The position numbers were made by a program, and so were the translations under genes. The notes under the pieces were generated by a model. That model ran no database searches and was not told where the DNA came from. It saw only the letters and a list, made by a program, of their open reading frames with translations. 64,000 bases of DNA from Providencia stuartii (GTDB lineage: Bacteria; Pseudomonadota; Gammaproteobacteria; Enterobacterales; Enterobacteriaceae): NCBI GenBank assembly GCA_900455155.1, contig UGUC01000002.1, positions 124,001 to 188,000 on the forward strand, read 5' to 3'. Positions 23,481-34,432 of the stretch are shown one piece after another (within the stretch, counting starts at the first letter, position 1; each line of letters begins with the position of its first letter).

Positions 23481-24138
23481 ATGAAAAAGTCACTATTCTT
23501 AGCATTAATGGCGACCGGTGTGATGACATTAGTGGGTTGCCAAACAGCCGTTAAACAACCTAGCGTAACTTATATTGATAGAGCATATACAGGCATTTTA
23601 CCGTGTGCGGATTGTTCTGGAATTGAGGCCACTCTACTGGTTAACCAAGATGGTACATACGTAGAGCAATTAGTATATTTAGGGTCTCGCGATGGTGACC
23701 AAACATTTTATGAAACGGGCACATGGGCAAAAGATGGCGATAAATTACGCATGACGAATGCAAATGGTGAGCGCGCGTACTTTGCACCATCGGCAGATGA
23801 TAAATCAATGGTCTTGCTTGATCAGGAAGGCAACAAAATTCAATCACAACTGAATTATACGCTAACCCAAGTCGCACCAAGCAAAAAAAACAGGTGAATA
23901 CCGCTACTTTGCTGATGCAGCAACATTTACCGAATGTAAAACAGGCCGTACTTATACTGCAACAGGGATAGAGCTTGAGAAAGGTTATAGTGCAACAGGT
24001 GTGACAGGTGGAACGCCTGTTTATGCTGAAATTGAAGGTTACTATACGGTAAGGCCATCAATGGAAGACGGTAAATTTGATCCTGCGTTAGTGCAAACAG
24101 GTGATATTATGTTTGATAAATCGAGCGCATGTAAATAA
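23481..24138 (+). CDS. nlpE: Outer-membrane lipoprotein NlpE / CutF (one +1 frameshift)
   Basis: Surface-sensing lipoprotein that activates the Cpx envelope stress system. Signal peptide with lipobox LVGC, the acylated Cys at about residue 20. The N-terminal domain has the CXXC motif LPCADCSGIE. The frame breaks at an A run (23883-23890). Seven A's give APSKKTGEYRYFADAATF and a C-terminal domain with two more Cys (TECKTG and SSACK), ending at 24138. Repaired length 218 residues (E. coli 236). Start ATG follows AGGAG. A strong terminator follows. Confidence 0.93.
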
Positions 24139-24165
24139 ATAGATTTAATCTATTATTAAAATAAT

Positions 24166-24199
24166 AAATATCGGCTCAATTTGAGCCGATATTTTTTTT
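24166..24199 (+). terminator. nlpE terminator
   Basis: AAATATCGGCTCAA / TTGAGCCGATATTT, a perfect 14-bp stem ending in a run of T's. Confidence 0.92.
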
Positions 24200-24477
24200 G
24201 ATAAGTGGATAAAAATAGAAAATTTAAATTATTACTTAATTTATAATAATAAAAATATGATTAATTGATATTTTTTATCAATAATATATTTATATGAAAT
24301 GTGAAGAACGTCATAACGATTAGTCAATCAGAAACAATTCACTATAACCCTGAAATATTCATTACAAGGGATATTACGTATAATGTCTTCAACTAAAAGC
24401 AACTCGCGAATGACGCAAGCTGAATTTAGATAACAAAAAAACGTAAAAATATCTGATGCGAGAGGTAGGTATTTTAA
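24200..24477 (+). promoter_or_regulatory. chb operon promoter region with CRP-like site
   Basis: AT-rich region upstream of chbB. A near-consensus CRP site, TGTGA-N6-TCATA, lies at 24300-24315. A TATAAT box is at 24379-24384, with only a weak TATTCA at the -35 position 17 bases upstream, as expected for an activated promoter. In E. coli the chb operon is controlled by CRP, ChbR and NagC; ChbR and NagC sites could not be assigned here with confidence. Confidence 0.55.
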
Positions 24478-24504
24478 GTGAACGATATGATTGAGAGGAT
24501 TACT

Positions 24505-24822
24505 GTGGAAAAGAAGCTTATTTACTTGTTTTGTTCCGCTGGGATGTCAACCTCACTACTTGTCTCTAAAATGAGGCAACAAGCTGAAAAGTATGAGGTT
24601 CCCGTTGTTATAGAAGCTTTTTCTGAAACGCTTGTCCTCCAAAAAGGGAATGATGCAGATCTCGTTTTACTTGGTCCTCAAATTGCTTGGAAGCATTCCG
24701 AAATCCAGCGTTTACTGCCAACTAAAAATGTTGAAGTTATTGATTCGGTTTTATATGGAAAAGTTGATGGCTTAGGTGTTTTAAAAGCAGCGGTCGCATC
24801 AATAAAAAATAAATCACGTTAA
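24505..24822 (+). CDS. chbB: PTS chitobiose-specific EIIB component
   Basis: Phosphocarrier domain of the chitobiose/N,N'-diacetylchitobiose phosphotransferase system. The active Cys lies in [17 protein letters not shown], close to the N-terminus. GTG at 24505 is preferred because it aligns with the E. coli start ([11 protein letters not shown]) and follows GAGAGG; another GTG at 24478, also with a plausible site, would add 9 residues. Length from 24505 is 105 residues, against 106 in E. coli. First gene of chbBCARFG. Confidence 0.94.
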   Translation: MEKKLIYLFCSAGMSTSLLVSKMRQQAEKYEVPVVIEAFSETLVLQKGNDADLVLLGPQIAWKHSEIQRLLPTKNVEVIDSVLYGKVDGLGVLKAAVASIKNKSR

Positions 24823-24921
24823 TCAATTATAGTTTGTTACAACTTCAGTTATTTATCTATTTGCTATGGTCGTCTTATGCATACAAACAAGATATGTGAT
24901 TAAAGTATCTAAGGATATTCT

Positions 24922-26280
24922 ATGGATCATATGCTCTCTTCTCTTGAAAAAGTATTGCTTCCGATCGCATTAAAATTGGGTAATCAACCTCATATCAATG
25001 CAATAAAAAATGGTTTTATTAGATTAATGCCATTAGTGTTAATTGGGGCAATGTTTGTTTTGATTAATAACGTTTTTCTGAGTTTTAATGAAGGGTCGTT
25101 TTTCTATTCATTAGGTGTTCGTCTATCACCAGAAACAATAGAGTTCATTAATAAGTTTAAAGGCATCGGCGGTAATGTATATAACGGTACATTAGGGATT
25201 ATGTCTTTAATGACGCCTTTTTTTATTGCTATGGCTCTCGCTGAAGAACGCAAAGTGGACTCTATAGCGGCAGGAATTATTGCGATAGCAGCCTTTGTGG
25301 CTGTTACACCATTTGATGTGAATGGAGCCTATGCTATCGGTGCGAATTGGCTAGGTGGAGCAAATATTATTTCAGGTATTATCATTGGCTTAGTTATTGC
25401 TGAAGCTTTTACCTTTATTGTCCGCCGTAACTGGGTAATTACATTACCGGATACAGTACCGCCAGCAGTTAGCCGCTCCTTTTCTGCATTAGTGCCAGGT
25501 TTCCTGATACTATTAGTGGTAGGGATTATTGCATGGGTGCTAGCAGGGCAAGCGACTCACTTCCATCAATTTATTATGGATACGATCTCAACCCCATTAG
25601 CTTCTCTGGGAGGGGTTGTCGGTTGGGCGTATACGATTTTCACCTCACTATTATGGTTCTTTGGTATTCATGGAGCTTTGGCTCTTACAGCACTAGACTC
25701 AGGGATTATGACGCCTTGGGCGCTAGAAAATGTCGCGTTATATAATCAATATGGTTCGGTTAATGATGCGATTGAGGCGGGTCAGACATTTCATCTGTGG
25801 GCAAAACCTTTATTAGACTCCTATGTTTTCCTTGGTGGAACAGGCGCTACGCTTGGATTAATTATTGCCATATTTATAGCCTCACGGCGAGCAGATTATC
25901 GGCAGGTCGCTAAATTAGGGTTACCAGCGGGGATATTTCAAATTAATGAACCAATTATATTTGGGATCCCTGTGATCATGAACCCAATCCTTTTTATTCC
26001 ATTTATCATTATTCAACCTCTGTTAGCCGCAATCACGGTGATTGCCTATTATGTAGGTATTATTCCGCCGATTACGAATATAGGTCCATGGACTATGCCA
26101 ACAGGATTAGGCGCATTCTTTAACACAAATGGTAATATTTCTGCTTTATTTTTAGCACTGTTTAATCTTGGTATTTCTGTTCTTGTTTATTTACCTTTCG
26201 TTATTATTTCTAATAAGGCGCAAACTATTGCAAATAATACGGAAAGTGAAGAAGAGATCAAAAATGCATTGAAGTTTTAA
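24922..26280 (+). CDS. chbC: PTS chitobiose-specific EIIC permease
   Basis: Membrane permease that takes up chitobiose while it is phosphorylated. 452 residues with about ten hydrophobic segments. Family-specific stretches include [41 protein letters not shown] and [17 protein letters not shown], and the end [10 protein letters not shown] matches E. coli ChbC. Frame intact. It lies 99 bases after chbB and 33 before chbA. Confidence 0.96.
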   Translation: MDHMLSSLEKVLLPIALKLGNQPHINAIKNGFIRLMPLVLIGAMFVLINNVFLSFNEGSFFYSLGVRLSPETIEFINKFKGIGGNVYNGTLGIMSLMTPFFIAMALAEERKVDSIAAGIIAIAAFVAVTPFDVNGAYAIGANWLGGANIISGIIIGLVIAEAFTFIVRRNWVITLPDTVPPAVSRSFSALVPGFLILLVVGIIAWVLAGQATHFHQFIMDTISTPLASLGGVVGWAYTIFTSLLWFFGIHGALALTALDSGIMTPWALENVALYNQYGSVNDAIEAGQTFHLWAKPLLDSYVFLGGTGATLGLIIAIFIASRRADYRQVAKLGLPAGIFQINEPIIFGIPVIMNPILFIPFIIIQPLLAAITVIAYYVGIIPPITNIGPWTMPTGLGAFFNTNGNISALFLALFNLGISVLVYLPFVIISNKAQTIANNTESEEEIKNALKF

Positions 26281-26313
26281 ATATATTAAAAATGAATAAT
26301 AAATGGGGAAGTT

Positions 26314-26655
26314 ATGATTGACATAGATAGTAATGGAACACTCTCTGCTGACAGTCTGGAAGAAGTAGTGATGGGGTTAATCATTAATTCTGGTAGGGCA
26401 AGAAGCCTCGCTTATAAAGCGTTAACTTATGCCAAGGAAGGCAAGTTTGTTGAGGCGATGGAGCTAATGGAAGATTCAAAAGAAGCCTTAACTGAAGCCC
26501 ATAAAGTGCAGACAAAAATGATAGAGACGGATATGGGGGAAGGCAAAATTAAAGTGAGTTTAATACTTGTTCATGCTCAAGATCACTTAATGAATACGAT
26601 ACTTGCTCGTGAATTGATCACGGAGTTAATCGAAGTCCATAAAAAAATAAATTAA
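26314..26655 (+). CDS. chbA: PTS chitobiose-specific EIIA component
   Basis: Accepts phosphate from HPr and passes it to ChbB. All-helical PTS lactose/cellobiose IIA fold; EEVVMGLIINSGRARSLAYKAL begins the core and the phosphorylated His lies in SLILVHAQDHLMN. 113 residues, near the E. coli 116. Located 9 bases upstream of chbR. Confidence 0.95.
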   Translation: MIDIDSNGTLSADSLEEVVMGLIINSGRARSLAYKALTYAKEGKFVEAMELMEDSKEALTEAHKVQTKMIETDMGEGKIKVSLILVHAQDHLMNTILARELITELIEVHKKIN

Positions 26656-26664
26656 ATAAAGGGG

Positions 26665-27523
26665 ATGATGATGCAGCCGACACTAAATGTTAATAACTCA
26701 AATATAGAGATTAAAATGGTCTATGAGAATGATATATTTAATGACAAGGATTTCCATGTTGTTATTTATAATAAAACAGAAAGTGCAACAGGGCTGCATC
26801 AGCATGATTATTATGAATATACGATTGTCCTAACAGGGCGTTATTATCAAAAAATTAATGGCAGAAAAGTATTGCTTGAACGAGGGAATTTTTGTTTTTC
26901 TGCCAATTGGCTCTCATCATGAAAGTTTCTATGACTTTGGAGCAACAAGAATTTTAAATGTTGGTATAAGAAAGTCATTCTTCGAAAAATATTTTTCACC
27001 CTTATTACCATCATTTTTTGTTGCCTCTCAAGCCTACCCATTAAAAAATGAATTTATGGCTTATATAGAATCAGTGATTGCGTCATTAAACTTTCGTGAT
27101 AGTGAATTTAATGAGTTTATTGAGGTAGTAACCTTTAATGTGGTCAATAGACTACGTCATTATAGAGAAAGCAAAGTCTATGATGATACGCCACAATGGC
27201 TAAAAAACACGATTGAAGAAATGCATGAAATTGCAATGTTTAATGAAAATGCGTTAGAAAATATGGTGACAATAACAGGGAAGTCACAAGAGTATTTAAC
27301 TCGTGCCACAAAGCGCTATTGCGGAAAAACGCCAATGCAAATCATTAATGAAATTAGAATTAATTTTGCTAAAAAACAGCTAGAAATTACAAATTATTCA
27401 ATCACTGATATTGCATTTGAATCAGGTTACAGTAGCCCTAGTTTATTTGTGAAAAAATTTAAAGAGGCGACATCATTAACACCAAGTGAATATAGAAAAA
27501 GCCTACAGTCAAATTTTTATTAA
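26665..27523 (+). CDS. chbR: AraC-family regulator ChbR (one +1 frameshift)
   Basis: Dual regulator of the chb operon, with an N-terminal cupin sensor ([20 protein letters not shown]) and a C-terminal double helix-turn-helix ([20 protein letters not shown]). The frame breaks at a T run (26889-26893). Four T's give [21 protein letters not shown], as in E. coli, and run to 27523 for about 283-285 residues. Three consecutive ATGs (26665, 26668, 26671) leave the exact start open. It sits inside the operon it controls. Confidence 0.92.
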
Positions 27524-27579
27524 AGATATCCAGTGAAAATGATAGCCAATGTTTATTAATAAAATAGGTAGGTGTTAAT

Positions 27580-28954
27580 ATGGTGCATAAATTAAAAGTC
27601 GTCACTATTGGTGGTGGAAGCAGTTACACTCCTGAATTAATAGATGGTTTTATTAAACGTTATCATGAACTACCGATTAGTGAACTTTGGCTGGTTGATA
27701 TTGAAGAAGGAAAAGAAAAAACTCGATATCATTTATGAGCTAGGGTTGCGCATGATAAAAAATGCCAATATACCGTTAAAACTCTATAAAACATTAGACC
27801 GCAAAGCTGCACTAAAGGATGCTGATTTTGTGACGACACAGCTACGTGTCGGGTTATTAAAAGCGAGAGAGAAAGATGAAGTAATACCATTACAATATGG
27901 ATACTTAGGGCAAGAAACGAATGGAGTGGGAGGCTTATTTAAAGGGTTACGTACCATTCCGGTAATTTTTGAGATCCTTAAAGATATTGAAGCTCTCTGC
28001 CCCCAAGCCTGGGTGATTAATTTTACCAATCCAGCAGGAATGATAACCGAAGCAGTATACCGGCATACGCAATTTAGACGTTTTATAGGCGTTTGTAATA
28101 TTCCAATTGGCCTGAAAATGTTTATTACGGATGTGCTCGGTTTAACAAAAAAAAATAATTTGTCGATAACGCTTTTTGGTTTAAATCATATGGTATTTAT
28201 CAAAGACATTTTTGTCGACGGCGTGTCTCGCTTTGATGAAGTACTTAATGGCATTATTTCGAAAGCTTATAAAGCAAGCTCGGTAAAAAATATTACAGGT
28301 TTACCCTTTGATAGTGGGTTATTGAAGGCCTTGAAATTAATTCCATGCTCATACTTACAGTACTATTTTAAGTATAAAGAAATGCTCGCGATTGAAATGG
28401 CGGAATTCTATAAAGAAGGCACCAGAGCGCAAGTTGTACAAAAAATTGAAAAAGAGCTTTTTGAATTATACCAAGATCCCGAATTAAAAATTAAACCAAA
28501 ACAGCTTGAATTGCGGGGGGGAGCTTATTATTCAGATGCCGCCTGTGAAGTGATAAATGCACTGTATAATGACAAGCAGACCGAGCATTATGTGAATATT
28601 CCCCATAACGGCCATATTAGTAATATCCCTGCAAATTGGGTTGTCGAAATGACCTGTAAATTAGGGCGTAATGGCGTTACACCGCACGAAAGAGTGACTC
28701 AGTTCGATGAAAAAGTTCTCGGCTTAATTTATAGCATCAAAGAATTTGAAATAGCCGCGAGCCAAGCGGCAGTGAGTGGCGATTTTAATGAGCTTTTATT
28801 AGCAATGAACTTAAATCCTTTAGTTCATTCAGACAATGATGCTCGGGATATGGCTAAAGCACTTCTTTTAGCCCATAAACATTATTTACCGAATTTTTCT
28901 AAGGTAATTAAATATCTTGAAGAAGAGGGGAGTGCGAATAAAACCCCATCTTAA
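27580..28954 (+). CDS. chbF: 6-phospho-beta-glucosidase / diacetylchitobiose-6-P hydrolase, GH4 (one +1 frameshift)
   Basis: NAD- and metal-dependent glycoside hydrolase family 4 enzyme that splits phosphorylated chitobiose in the cytoplasm. VVTIGGGSSYTPELIDGF near the N-terminus is the NAD-binding loop. NFTNPAGM and GVCNIPIG hold metal and substrate residues. The frame breaks at an A run (27716-27721). Five A's restore EEGKEKLDIIYELG and run to 28954 for 457 residues (E. coli 450). ATG at 27580 follows AGGTAGGTG. Confidence 0.94.
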
Positions 28955-28966
28955 TGGCATTGCAGT

Positions 28967-29723
28967 ATGACGAGTTTACTTATTGTGAACGCAGATGATT
29001 TTGGCTTATGTAAGTCAGTCAATTATGGGATCTTAGAGGCTCATCGAAAATGGTATTGTGACATCAACTACGGCCATGGTAAATATGCCTAGTATCCAAC
29101 ATGCGGCACAATTAGCCACAGAGCAGCCATTATTGGCTGTAGGAATGCATTTTGTCCTTACAATGGGGAAACCGTGTTCGCCAATGCCTTCGCTTGTGCG
29201 TAACGGTATATTAGGGAAGTGGATATGGGAGATGGAAAAATCAGATCAACTTCCTATAGCCGAAATAGTGCAAGAGCTACACTGCCAATATAATCAGTTT
29301 ATTGATATTTTTGGTAAACCCCCCAGCCACATTGATAGCCATCATCATGTACATATGATGGCGCCCCTTTATCCTTTAATGGTCGATTTCGCCAATCAAA
29401 AAGGGATAGCATTACGGGTTGGTTACCACAATAAAATAAAAAATACTCAAGTACGTACAACAGATGCGTTTTCCGCTGACTTTTATGGGGAGCCAAATAA
29501 CATATCAGAGTCGCTTTTTTTAGAAATACTCCATAAGGCAAAGCAACGAGGGGAGCGTTCTCTCGAAATAATGTGCCATCCCGCATTTATTGATAATGAA
29601 TTATTAAATAGCGGCTATGTGTATTCCCGAGTAAAAGAGTTAGACGTTTTAACGTCAAAAAACTTAAAAGCGGCTATTGCTGAGAAGGGGTTTTTACTTG
29701 GTTCGTATTTAGATTTATCATAA
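28967..29723 (+). CDS. chbG: Chitooligosaccharide deacetylase ChbG (one +1 frameshift)
   Basis: YdjC-family mono-deacetylase that removes one acetyl group from chitobiose or chitotriose phosphate, giving the ChbR inducer and ChbF substrate. ATG at 28967 gives [20 protein letters not shown], the metal-binding start. The frame breaks at an A run (29047-29050). Three A's restore [17 protein letters not shown] and run to 29723 for 251 residues (E. coli 249). SHHHVHM near residue 125 and CHPAF hold further metal ligands. Last gene of the operon. Confidence 0.93.
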
Positions 29724-29727
29724 ATAT

Positions 29728-29755
29728 GCCCAACCTATCAGGTAATAGGTTGGGC
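29728..29755. terminator. Hairpin between convergent chbG and proS
   Basis: GCCCAACCTAT / ATAGGTTGGGC, an 11-bp stem. The flanks are A/T-rich only on the proS side, so it may serve both genes weakly. Confidence 0.6.
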
Positions 29756-29763
29756 AGGAAGGA

Positions 29764-31492
29764 TTAGCGCACAGTATTTGCGAGCTTCTCTTTTAAGAAA
29801 CTGACAACATTATCAAGACCGATAAGGGCTTTTTCATCATTACGGCGAGCTTTATATTCAACTTGATTATTGTCTAAGTTTACGGTCGCCAATAACAATG
29901 GTGTATGGAACACCGATAAGCTCCATATCAGCAAACATAACGCCTGGGCGCTCTTTACGGTCATCAAAAATAACGTCAATACCTTGTGCTTTTAAGTCAG
30001 CATACAGTTTTTCCGCGACTTCTTTGACTCGATAAGATTTGTGCATATTCATCGGCAGGATCGCAACATGGAATGGCGCAATCGCATCTGGCCAAATGAT
30101 ACCACGCTCATCGTGGCTCTGTTCAATTGCCGCTGCAATAATACGCGTAACACCAATACCATAGCAACCCATGGTTACGATTTGATTATGACCTTCTTCG
30201 TTTTGTACTGAAGCTTTCATCGCTTCTGAATACTTAGTCCCCAGTTGGAAGATATGCCCTACTTCAATACCACGCTTAATCAGCAATGTGCCTTTGCCGT
30301 CTGGGCTTGGATCCCCTTCAACAACATTGCGTAAATCGAACGTTTCTGGTTGTGCTAAATCACGTTCCCAGTTGATACCAAAGTAGTGTTTGCCATCGAT
30401 ATTGGCACCTGCACTAAAGTCACTCATTACGGCAACACTACGGTCAATCACCATTGGCAGAGGCATATTGACAGGGCCTAATGAGCCCGGTGCTGCTTTA
30501 ACTGCCGCTTTGATTTCTTCTTCAGATGCAAACTCTAATGGGCTAGAGATCCATGGGTGTTTTTCCGCTTTAACTTCGTTTAATTCATGATCGCCACGAA
30601 TTAATAAGGCAACTAATGTGTGCCCAGACTCTTTTTTAGCTCTAACAATGAGTGTTTTAACGGTTTTTTCGATAGGCAAACCGAATTGCTCCACCAACTC
30701 CGCAATAGTTTTTGCGTTTGGTGTATCGACAAGGCGCATTTCTTCTGTTGGCGCTGAACGTGGTGTTAGCGGAGTGATGGCTTCAGCCAGCTCAATATTT
30801 GCTGCGAAATCAGAGCCTGTAGAGAATACGATATCGTCTTCACCGCTTTGCGCAAGCACTTGGAATTCGTGAGAAGCACTGCCCCCAATTGAGCCTGTGT
30901 CAGCTTGTACAGCACGGAAATCAAAACCGATACGAGTAAAGATTTTGCTGTAGGCTTCATACATTGCATCATAGGTTTCTTGCAATGATTCTTGTGATGT
31001 ATGGAAAGAGTAAGCATCTTTCATGATAAATTCACGTGAGCGCATGATACCGAAACGTGGGCGCACTTCATCACGGAATTTTGTCTGAATTTGGAATAAA
31101 TTCAGTGGTAGCTGTTTGTATGAAGTAATTTCATTACGCACTAAATCAGTAATGACTTCTTCATGGGTTGGACCTAAAACGAAAGGGCGCTCGCCACGAT
31201 CAGCGAAACGCAGTAATTCAGGACCATACTGCTCCCAGCGACCACTCTCTTGCCACAAATCAGCGGGTTGAACAACGGGCAAAGACACTTCAATTGAGCC
31301 CGCATTTTCCATTTCTTCACGGACAATGTTTTCGACTTTACGCAGAACACGGACACCAGTCGGTAACCAGTCATAAAGGCCAGATGCAAGTTTACGGATC
31401 ATTCCTGCACGAAGCATCAATTGGTGACTGATCACTTCGGCATCTGCAGGAGTCTCTTTTAGTGTTGAGAGCAGATATTTGCTAGTACGCAT
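29764..31492 (-). CDS. proS: Prolyl-tRNA synthetase (one +1 frameshift)
   Basis: Class II synthetase that charges tRNA-Pro, with an inserted editing domain that removes mischarged alanine. N-terminal [20 protein letters not shown]; class II motif 2 around [21 protein letters not shown]; the editing domain lies about residues 230-390. The frame breaks near the C-terminus at T's 29879-29881 (A's on the coding strand). Two A's give [20 protein letters not shown] and end at 29764, for 575 residues (E. coli 572). Essential, so an error is likely. Confidence 0.95.
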
Positions 31493-31614
31493 TGTATAGG
31501 TTCCATTAGAACAACGGGTGATGGCAAAAATGTTCTTGCCAACTTAATCTAGGCTGCAAAAGCAGCATGATAAAACAGCTAGTCTACCAGCGACCGTGCT
31601 TTGCCAAAAAGGGG

Positions 31615-32339
31615 TTAGTCGATTTTTTCATAAGGTTCGATGGCGAACACTTCTGTTATATTATTGAGCACTCTCCAACGCACATTAAAATCGAGTAAAT
31701 GCACAGCATAGTTACGCTCTTCAGTCATAGCCTGTTTCTTGTAGGCTGGACGTGGATCTTGCATGAGAACTTGCTGTATAAATTGCGCGATCCCAGGGTA
31801 GCTTGTTTGGTATTTTAATAAATCTTGCTGAACTTGGGGATGAAAAATCACTTGCATATCATCCGCCGGGGCATCTTGAGCAAAACCAGCCTGCGCTGTA
31901 GGGATAGCTTCAGCAAAAGGTAAGTATGGTTTGATATCAATGACTGGAGTGCCATCAACTAAATCTAAACTCCCTAACTCCAAAATAATTTGATTATTAT
32001 TTTGGCTTATTCCTTTTAATTCAATTAATGACATGCCAATTGGGTTTGGTCTAAAGGTTGAGCGTGTAGCGAAAACGCCCATTTTCTCATTACCACCAAG
32101 CCGAGGAGGGCGCACTAGTGGTTTCCACCCCCCCTTGCATGGTTTGGTGGAAAACAAATAGTACCCAAAATATGGCTGAACTGGTCTAAACCTCTAATCG
32201 AATTAGGATCATTATAGGGAGGATGCAAATGCAATCGCCCCGAGCCACCTGGAACAAGTCCAGGTTGGCGTGGGATGGCAAATTTTTCCTTATAGGGGGA
32301 TTCAATATGCCCAATTACATTACATTCGAACGATTTCAT
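31615..32339 (-). CDS. trmO: tRNA (adenine(37)-N6)-methyltransferase TrmO (two +1 frameshifts)
   Basis: SAM-dependent methylation of t6A37 in threonine tRNAs (formerly yaeB/tsaA). ATG at 32339 gives MKSFECNVIGHIESPYKEKF, the family start. Two breaks fall within about 45 bases: at AAAA 32167-32170 and the C run 32128-32134 (given strand). Repairing both gives FSHIWVLFVFHQTMQGGWKP, in full agreement with E. coli. TRSTFRPNPIGMSL is the substrate signature, and FNVRWRV lies near the end. Repaired length 240 residues (E. coli 235). Confidence 0.93.
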
Positions 32340-32346
32340 TAGGTAT

Positions 32347-32753
32347 TTATTCGACAATTTTTATCGCACTACCTTCACAAATCGTTGCTTGGTAGCAACC
32401 AGGAGAAGCCATTGTTTGGCATTGATGCAATACAACAGCATCGGCGGCGATATACGCTGCTTTGGTTAACATACTTTTCTTCGCAGTATTCAGATTTGCT
32501 GGTGGGCTTTGAAGGCTTTCACGACATGATTGACCTGAAACAACACCTAAATCTTTAAATGGCATTCCCCAATAGCTCTTCAGGGCTGTTCATGAGTTTT
32601 ACATTTGTCGTGCTAGGTTTGGTGTCTGTTTTTGGTACTGGTTTTGAAAGCTTCATACTTGTGAAGCCTTTATTTGGACCCTGATGAATGTATTGATTCA
32701 TTCCACAACCCAGCGAGAACAAAAGTTGCTAGGGTGAGCAATAACAATCTCAT
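32347..32753 (-). CDS. rcsF: Outer-membrane lipoprotein RcsF (two +1 frameshifts)
   Basis: Stress sensor that signals envelope damage to the Rcs phosphorelay through IgaA. ATG at 32753 gives MRLLLLTLATFVLAG, then a C run (32709-32711) breaks the frame inside the lipobox; repaired it reads LAGC. A second run (32567-32570) breaks ELLGMPFKDLGV. With both fixed the protein has 134 residues, as in E. coli. The four cysteines of the C-terminal domain (GQSC, LHQC, PGC, TIC) are kept. It lies 7 bases upstream of trmO. Confidence 0.92.
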
Positions 32754-32831
32754 AAGTTTTTCCTTTTTTAATCTTATAGTCTTATAGGTATTGGGAAAAT
32801 GATATTTGCTATGTGTTGTCTTTATATAATA

Positions 32832-32865
32832 CAAAAAATACTAGGTGGCACTGACCACCTAGTAT
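32832..32865 (-). terminator. metQ terminator
   Basis: On the reverse strand, ATACTAGGTGG / CCACCTAGTAT with a 6-base loop is followed by TTTTTTG. Ends the metNIQ operon. Confidence 0.85.
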
Positions 32866-32894
32866 ATTAATCGCTTTTTTACTAATAAAAAAGA

Positions 32895-33716
32895 TTACCA
32901 GCCTTTAACTGCACCACCATCAAAGACTTCATCTGCCTTCTTAGCAACTTCATCTGATTGATATGCTTGAACAAACTTCTTCACATTCTCATTATCTTTA
33001 TTATCGTCACGAGTCACAATAATGTTGACATAAGGAGAATCTTTATCTTCTACAAATAAACCATCTTTTGCTGGCGTCAGTTTAGGCGTTGCGCTGCTCG
33101 CCCAAGTTGTGTTGATGATGGCCAGAGCAATTTTTTTATCATCCAATGCACGTGGCAATTGTGGTGCTTCTAATTCAACAAATTTCAAGTTCTTAGGGTT
33201 TTCGACCACATCCAAAGCGGTCGGCATTAAACCAGTACCTTCTTTCAGTTTAATTAAGCCTTGTTTTTCCAGCAGAAGTAGTGAACGACCTAAGTTAGTT
33301 GGATCGTTAGGCAACGCAATTTGTGAGCCATCGGCAAGTTCATCAACTGATTTAATTTGTTTAGAGTATGCCGCGATTGGGTAGATAAATGTATTACCTA
33401 CAGGCACTAATTTATAGTTACGATCTTTAATTTGCTGATCAAGATACGGTTTGTGTTGGAATGCGTTGGCATCAAGATCACCTTTGCTTAAGGTTTCGTT
33501 TGGTAGAACAAAGTCATTAAACGCAACCAGTTCGACATTCAAACCATATTTTTCTTTTGCTACTTTTTGTGCAACTTCAGCAACTTCTAGCTCTTTCCCC
33601 ATAATAACACCGACTTTGATGCTATTGGGATCTTTTTCTTTTTCGCCACAACCCACTAGAACTAATGATCCTAATAGCGCGCCGACAACTGCGATAGATT
33701 TCAACTTAATAGACAT
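32895..33716 (-). CDS. metQ: Methionine ABC transporter substrate-binding lipoprotein
   Basis: Periplasm-facing lipoprotein that captures D- and L-methionine. The signal peptide ends at lipobox LVGC (Cys about residue 23), then GEKEKDPNSIKVGVIMGKE begins the NlpA-type binding domain. 273 residues, against 271 in E. coli. Last gene of metNIQ, 62 bases downstream of metI. Frame intact. Confidence 0.96.
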   Translation of the reverse strand: MSIKLKSIAVVGALLGSLVLVGCGEKEKDPNSIKVGVIMGKELEVAEVAQKVAKEKYGLNVELVAFNDFVLPNETLSKGDLDANAFQHKPYLDQQIKDRNYKLVPVGNTFIYPIAAYSKQIKSVDELADGSQIALPNDPTNLGRSLLLLEKQGLIKLKEGTGLMPTALDVVENPKNLKFVELEAPQLPRALDDKKIALAIINTTWASSATPKLTPAKDGLFVEDKDSPYVNIIVTRDDNKDNENVKKFVQAYQSDEVAKKADEVFDGGAVKGW

Positions 33717-33778
33717 AGATATACCCCTTAAATGCTTTTCTTTATAGCACCTTAATAACGGCGCTGCTATTTTACGGA

Positions 33779-34432
33779 CTATTTATGTGACACTTTTTTC
33801 ATTAAGTATTCACCAGTAAATTGAATGGCGAAAACTAAGATGACTAACAGGACAAGTACGGTATTCATCACTAATGGATTATAACTGTAATAACCATACT
33901 GCATTGCTATTTGGCCTAGGCCACCTGAACCGACAGCACCGCCCATTGCAGAATACCCAACCAGCATAATTAAGGTGATCGTTGCAGCGTTGATGATCCC
34001 AGGTAAAGACTCAGGTAATAGAACCTTTTGAATAATTTGCAGTGGTGTAGCGCCCATGGCTCTGGATGCTTCAATCAAACCACTTGGTACTTCTAATAAG
34101 GTATTTTCAACCATACGAGCAATAAAAGGGATTGCACCAACAGTAAGGGGAACAATAGCACCTTCAATGCCGATTGCTGAGCCGACTAAAAACTTGGTAA
34201 ATGGGCTTATCCAGACTAATAGAATAATAAATGGTATTGAACGGAAAATGTTCACTATAGCCGAGATCACCGCATAAAGAGCCGTATTTTCCATGACTTG
34301 CCCTCGGCGAGTCACATAGAGTAGAACCCCTGTAGGTACGCCCATGATAAAACCGAGGATCGCCGAAACGAAAGTCATAATAATAGTATCAATCGTTCCC
34401 GATATAAGCAGTGAAATCATTCCATCAGACAT
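33779..34432 (-). CDS. metI: Methionine ABC transporter permease
   Basis: Inner-membrane subunit with five predicted helices. The EAA loop [26 protein letters not shown], read in part from residue 121, contacts MetN. 217 residues, the same as E. coli. The start overlaps the metN stop by 8 bases (34425-34432), so translation is coupled. Confidence 0.96.
   Translation of the reverse strand: MSDGMISLLISGTIDTIIMTFVSAILGFIMGVPTGVLLYVTRRGQVMENTALYAVISAIVNIFRSIPFIILLVWISPFTKFLVGSAIGIEGAIVPLTVGAIPFIARMVENTLLEVPSGLIEASRAMGATPLQIIQKVLLPESLPGIINAATITLIMLVGYSAMGGAVGSGGLGQIAMQYGYYSYNPLVMNTVLVLLVILVFAIQFTGEYLMKKVSHK

Noticed and set aside
24383-24433. 16-residue frame in the chb leader
   Set aside because: It overlaps the presumed -10 box and has no ribosome binding site.
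24823-24921. ChiX small-RNA trap in the chbB-chbC gap
   Set aside because: In E. coli this gap pairs with ChiX; I looked for a stretch like GAGGAATTTCA and did not see one.
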